Shown: positions 13,435 to 15,630 of the stretch, piece after piece | Layout of the letters: every line of letters begins with the position of its first letter | How positions within the stretch are numbered: the stretch's first letter is position 1 | Origin: Rickettsiaceae bacterium 4572_127 | Lineage (GTDB): Bacteria > Pseudomonadota > Alphaproteobacteria > Rs-D84 > NBLK01 | Length of the DNA: 15,630 nucleotides | Assembly (NCBI GenBank): GCA_002084505.1 | Contig: NBLK01000007.1 | Coordinates: 1 to 15,630 of the forward strand | Reading direction: 5' to 3' | Position numbers and translations under genes: made by a program | Notes under the pieces: generated by a model | The model's input: only the letters and a program-made list of their open reading frames with translations | Databases searched by the model: none | What the model was told of the DNA's origin: nothing

Positions 13435-13572
13435 ACTCATCAACGGGAGTGGTTGAAGTGAGTGAAGCGAACGATTTTTGTAGGGAGTAGGCATAATTTA
13501 AGGAAAGCATCAGCCGTTTTTGGCTCTGCTGTTCCGAAAAATTGTGCATAATGCCTGCAAAAAGCAATCACC
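13435..13572 (+). repeat. Dispersed structured repeat, copy 4 (rplR-rpsE junction)
   Basis: 138 nt. Outer stem GTGGTTG (13449-13455) with CAATCAC (13565-13571). Second stem TTTTTGTAGG (13475-13484) with CCTGCAAAAA (13554-13563), one G-T pair. The apical arm is identical to copy 2 over 70 nt (13483-13552). The similarity to copy 3 continues 3' of the core (ATTAATGC), ending close to the rpsE ribosome binding site. Confidence 0.92.
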
Positions 13573-13593
13573 AGTATTAATGCAGGAGAACCA

Positions 13594-14139
13594 ATGGCAA
13601 GAATGAATAACAGAAATAAGAAAAAAGACGATGGTATAATTGATCGCTTAGTAAGTATCAATCGTGTAACGAAAGTTACAAAAGGTGGAAAAAATATGTC
13701 TTTTGCTGCGATTGTGGTCGTTGGAGATAAAAATGGTCATGTTGGATATGGAACAGGAAAAGCTCGTGAAGTTCCACAGGCTGTTGAAAAAGCAAAAATG
13801 CAAGCGAAAAGAAATATGATTAGTGTGCCTATGCGAGAAGGACGAACTCTTCATCATGATTTAGTTGCTCGATTTGGAGCAGGAAAAGTTGTTTTAAGAT
13901 CAGCTCCGACAGGAACTGGAATTATTGCGGGGGGTGCGATGCGTGCTATCTTTGATGTTTTAGGAATTCAAGATGTTGTTTCAAAATCACTAGGAAGTCA
14001 AAATTCACTTAATATGATTAAGGCTACTTTTAAGGCTTTTGAATCTATGCAATCACCGAAAGATATTGCACTAAGACGAGGAAAACGAGTTAGTGATATA
14101 GTTAGAAATCGTGAAACAAAAAATACTGAAACAAAATAA
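13594..14139 (+). CDS. rpsE: 30S ribosomal protein S5
   Basis: 181 residues. S5 acts in decoding accuracy and mRNA unwinding at the entry channel. The double-stranded RNA-binding signature GDKNGHVGYGTGKAREVP (44-61) and GTGIIAGGAMRAI (107-119), followed by the helix with SLNMIKATFKAFE, are conserved. The C-terminus ends in a charged tail (NRETKNTETK). The site AGGAG is 6 nt before the ATG, 4 nt beyond the 3' end of repeat homology. rpmD is expected next but absent. Confidence 0.97.
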   Translation: MARMNNRNKKKDDGIIDRLVSINRVTKVTKGGKNMSFAAIVVVGDKNGHVGYGTGKAREVPQAVEKAKMQAKRNMISVPMREGRTLHHDLVARFGAGKVVLRSAPTGTGIIAGGAMRAIFDVLGIQDVVSKSLGSQNSLNMIKATFKAFESMQSPKDIALRRGKRVSDIVRNRETKNTETK

Positions 14140-14372
14140 GAACAGTTGTGAAATTAAATAGGAATATGGTTCTTTCTAATTAAGTTGTAATATGATTTTT
14201 AAGAATTTTTATAGAGATTTTTTATGATTTTGAAATTGCTTTGTAAGACCAAGCCTTAGAAAAATTAGAAAAAAGAACATAAAAAAATTAAAAAGCATAT
14301 CAGCATAATGCTAAAAAAGAGACTATAAGAAAATGAAAAAATATAACAAGGTAATTAGAAAGGGCCATATTT
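14140..14372 (+). other. 233-nt gap at the usual rpmD position, no intact gene
   Basis: I find no L30 frame; all frames are broken by stops. A short stretch in one frame reads SLRKIRKK, weakly like the GLRKI of L30, which is not enough for a pseudogene call. An imperfect inverted repeat, GTTCTTT-CTAATT (14169-14181) with AATTAG-AAA-AAAGAAC (14263-14278), encloses most of the gap, and AGCAT/ATGCT (14294-14298, 14308-14312) forms a small stem. GTTGTGAAATTAAA near 14145 also occurs just upstream of repeat copy 2. It is not a copy of either repeat type. Confidence 0.5.
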
Positions 14373-14867
14373 ATGAAATTAAATGAATTACCAGCATTAA
14401 AATCGTCAAAATCAGCTAAGAGAGTTGGACGAGGAATTGGTTCTGGAAAAGGAAAAACTTGTGGTCGTGGACATAAAGGTCAAAAATCAAGATCAGGAGT
14501 TTCTCTACTTGGATTTATTGGTGGTCCTCTTCCATTTTGGAGATCTATTCCGAAAAAAGGTTTTAAGAATGCCTTCTGTCAAAAAGCAGTTGGAATTAAT
14601 TTACAAGAATTACAAGCATTAGTTGATGCTAAAAAAATTAAAAATTCAGTCTCACTTGTTGAATTGCAAAAAAAAGATTTGGTTTCTAAAAAAGCTAATG
14701 TTTTGAGAATTTTAGGACAAGGTGAGTTAAAAACTGTTTTGAAAATTGAAGCACATCACATGACTAAGACTGCAGAAGCAAAATTGAAAAAATTAGGGGC
14801 AGAAATAAAAATCATAGCACTCCCAAAACAAGGTCCAAAAACTGGAAAAACAGCAGTTAAAAGATAA
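14373..14867 (+). CDS. rplO: 50S ribosomal protein L15
   Basis: 164 residues, slightly longer than the usual 145-160. L15 is a late assembly protein spanning several 23S domains. The glycine-rich N-terminal extension GRGIGSGKGKTCGRGHKGQK (19-38) is intact, followed by SGVSLLGFIGGPLPFWRSIP (41-60) and KKGFKN (61-66). The family usually has GFEGGQMPL in place of GFIGGPLPF, a mild variation. The C-terminal GAEIKII (142-148) is normal. The site AGAAAGG lies 9 nt before the ATG. Confidence 0.95.
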   Translation: MKLNELPALKSSKSAKRVGRGIGSGKGKTCGRGHKGQKSRSGVSLLGFIGGPLPFWRSIPKKGFKNAFCQKAVGINLQELQALVDAKKIKNSVSLVELQKKDLVSKKANVLRILGQGELKTVLKIEAHHMTKTAEAKLKKLGAEIKIIALPKQGPKTGKTAVKR

Positions 14868-14876
14868 GGAAATACT

Positions 14877-15470
14877 TTGTATAAGATTAAATGTCGCATA
14901 AATGGAGAAAGCGGATTTGTTGAAATGTCTTTTAATGAAAAAGGCGATGAAATAAAAATATTAGGTGTGTTAAAAAAATATGATTCCTGTCGTTTTGAAG
15001 GAATAAAAGGACTTCCTCAGGAGTTAGTTGAGTTAGTTATCAATGCTTACGATCTTATTGAAAATGAGACAAAAGAAAAAGAACGTTTGTTGAAAAAGTT
15101 AGAAGGATATGGAACGAGAAGGAATGGGTTACTGGATGTATTTGTTAAATATTGTATGAAAAATTTTGAAAAAAAACGATTTTTTAATATTTTAGCAAGA
15201 GCAGTTCAAGAAAAAAAACTTACCTCCGATCAAATATACTTAATAAAAAGTAATAAAAAAGTTTTGGATGAATTAAAATGTTCGTATAGTGAATACTCAA
15301 AAAAATTAGAAGCTGCTATAATGGAGTCAAAAATAAATAAAAACATACTTCAGGACTGCCTCAATCGAATGTTTGAAATGTTTAATTTTGCTATTTCATA
15401 TAACGATAAGAATTTTAATTTAAAAGATATAAGTATTCAAGAGCAATTGTTAAAGGGAAAAGTTAAATGA
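14877..15470 (+). CDS. Unrecognised 197-aa protein between rplO and secY
   Basis: I recognise no family. It starts with TTG at 14877, supported by AAGGA 6 nt upstream and by a gap of only 9 nt from rplO; the next in-frame ATG is 17 codons later and has no such site. The first 60 residues look like a small beta-rich domain (YKIKCRING, GFVEMSFNEKG, EIKILGVLKKY); the rest is strongly helical and charged, with likely coiled-coil stretches (ENETKEKERLLKKLE, residues 62-76). No signal peptide or membrane segment is present. The stop overlaps the secY start as ATGA, so it is translated as part of the operon. Base use matches its neighbours. A gene here is unusual, since secY normally follows rplO directly. 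Confidence 0.75.
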   Translation: MYKIKCRINGESGFVEMSFNEKGDEIKILGVLKKYDSCRFEGIKGLPQELVELVINAYDLIENETKEKERLLKKLEGYGTRRNGLLDVFVKYCMKNFEKKRFFNILARAVQEKKLTSDQIYLIKSNKKVLDELKCSYSEYSKKLEAAIMESKINKNILQDCLNRMFEMFNFAISYNDKNFNLKDISIQEQLLKGKVK

Positions 15471-15630
15471 TAAAGAATTTAGTAAAAGGTGGATTAAAAG
15501 ATAAATTATTATTCACTCTTTTTGCAATGATTATTTATAGAATTGGATCATTTATACCACTCCCCGGAGTGGATGCTTCTGTATTAGCAAGTATGTTTGA
15601 CGGACAAGCAGGAATACTTGGAATGTTTGA
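15467..15630 (+). CDS. secY: Protein translocase subunit SecY (N-terminal part, cut by window end)
   Basis: The first 54 residues are present. SecY is the channel of the Sec translocon in the inner membrane. LLFTLFAMIIYRIGSFIPLP (14-33) is the typical first transmembrane helix, ending in the conserved IPLPGVD, followed by ILGMF (50-54), the usual lead to the plug region. The start overlaps the preceding gene as ATGA, with AAAGGG 8 nt upstream. Its position after rplO agrees with the spc operon plan. The rest lies beyond the window. Confidence 0.95.
   Translation, partial: MIKNLVKGGLKDKLLFTLFAMIIYRIGSFIPLPGVDASVLASMFDGQAGILGMF

Noticed and set aside
13398..13563. A switch between the upstream hairpin and the second stem of repeat copy 4 (right arm TTTTTACAGG against CCTGCAAAAA)
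   Set aside because: The alternative pairing has a mismatch and does not hold in copy 3 or in copies 1 and 2, so it lacks support across the family.
8311..13572. CRISPR array or tandem repeat
   Set aside because: The copies are hundreds to thousands of bases apart, with genes between them, and there are no short regular spacers.
14231..14305. Eroded rpmD reading SLRKIRKK
   Set aside because: The likeness to L30 is a few residues in a lysine-rich, AT-rich stretch, with stops close on both sides; this can occur by chance.

Overview
The window is about 15.6 kb of very AT-rich bacterial DNA. Its dominant content is a long S10-spc ribosomal protein operon on the + strand. The detailed sequences of L16, S17, L24 and L5 and the order S10-L3-L4-L23-L2-S19-L22-S3-L16-L29-S17-L14-L24-L5-S14-S8-L6-L18-S5-L15-SecY point to an AT-rich alphaproteobacterium. 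A host-associated or genome-reduced lineage is plausible (low GC, spreading short repeats, tuf/fusA not upstream of rpsJ), but that part is inference.

Layout. (1) 1-371, minus strand: a small VbhA-like putative antitoxin gene with its own promoter and an operator-like palindrome, overlapping a partner reading frame that meets an in-frame TAG after 28 codons and runs off the window. (2) 369-890, minus: an exported, membrane-anchored BatD-like protein. (3) 946-4695, plus: an unrecognised protein with faint likeness to the C-terminal part of alphaproteobacterial chorismate mutase-like proteins, a repeat copy, then a tight four-gene cluster (N6-adenine-type methyltransferase, membrane-anchored Sel1-repeat protein, small unknown protein, UPF0020/Trm14-type RNA methyltransferase). 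(4) 4715-15630: a clear promoter followed by rpsJ to secY, which is cut by the window end. rpmD (L30) is missing from its usual place between rpsE and rplO, and an unrecognised 197-aa gene sits between rplO and secY.

The most unusual content is intergenic. A repeat of about 140 nt occurs four times, always in the same orientation: before the methyltransferase gene and at the junctions rplV|rpsC, rpsH|rplF and rplR|rpsE. Its arms pair over nearly the full length. The copies differ in ways that preserve pairing (GTGGTTG or GTGATTG against CAATCAC; GTGCT/AGTGC against GTAGG/CCTGC against GTGAT/ATCAC), which supports a conserved RNA or single-stranded DNA fold. Each copy is preceded, just after the upstream stop codon, by a separate strong hairpin whose sequence is not conserved among all copies. 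A different element at rplN|rplX has 15-bp perfect terminal inverted repeats flanked by TA on both sides, like a Tc/mariner-IS630-type MITE, and it contains the rplN stop codon.

Functionally, the ribosomal genes would be transcribed together from the rpsJ promoter, with many 1-8 nt overlaps suggesting translational coupling. The repeats break this compact layout at four junctions (three of the structured repeat, one MITE-like), and a fifth long gap occupies the rpmD position. They may be selfish elements tolerated between genes, or they may process or insulate the long transcript. The sequence alone cannot separate these options.
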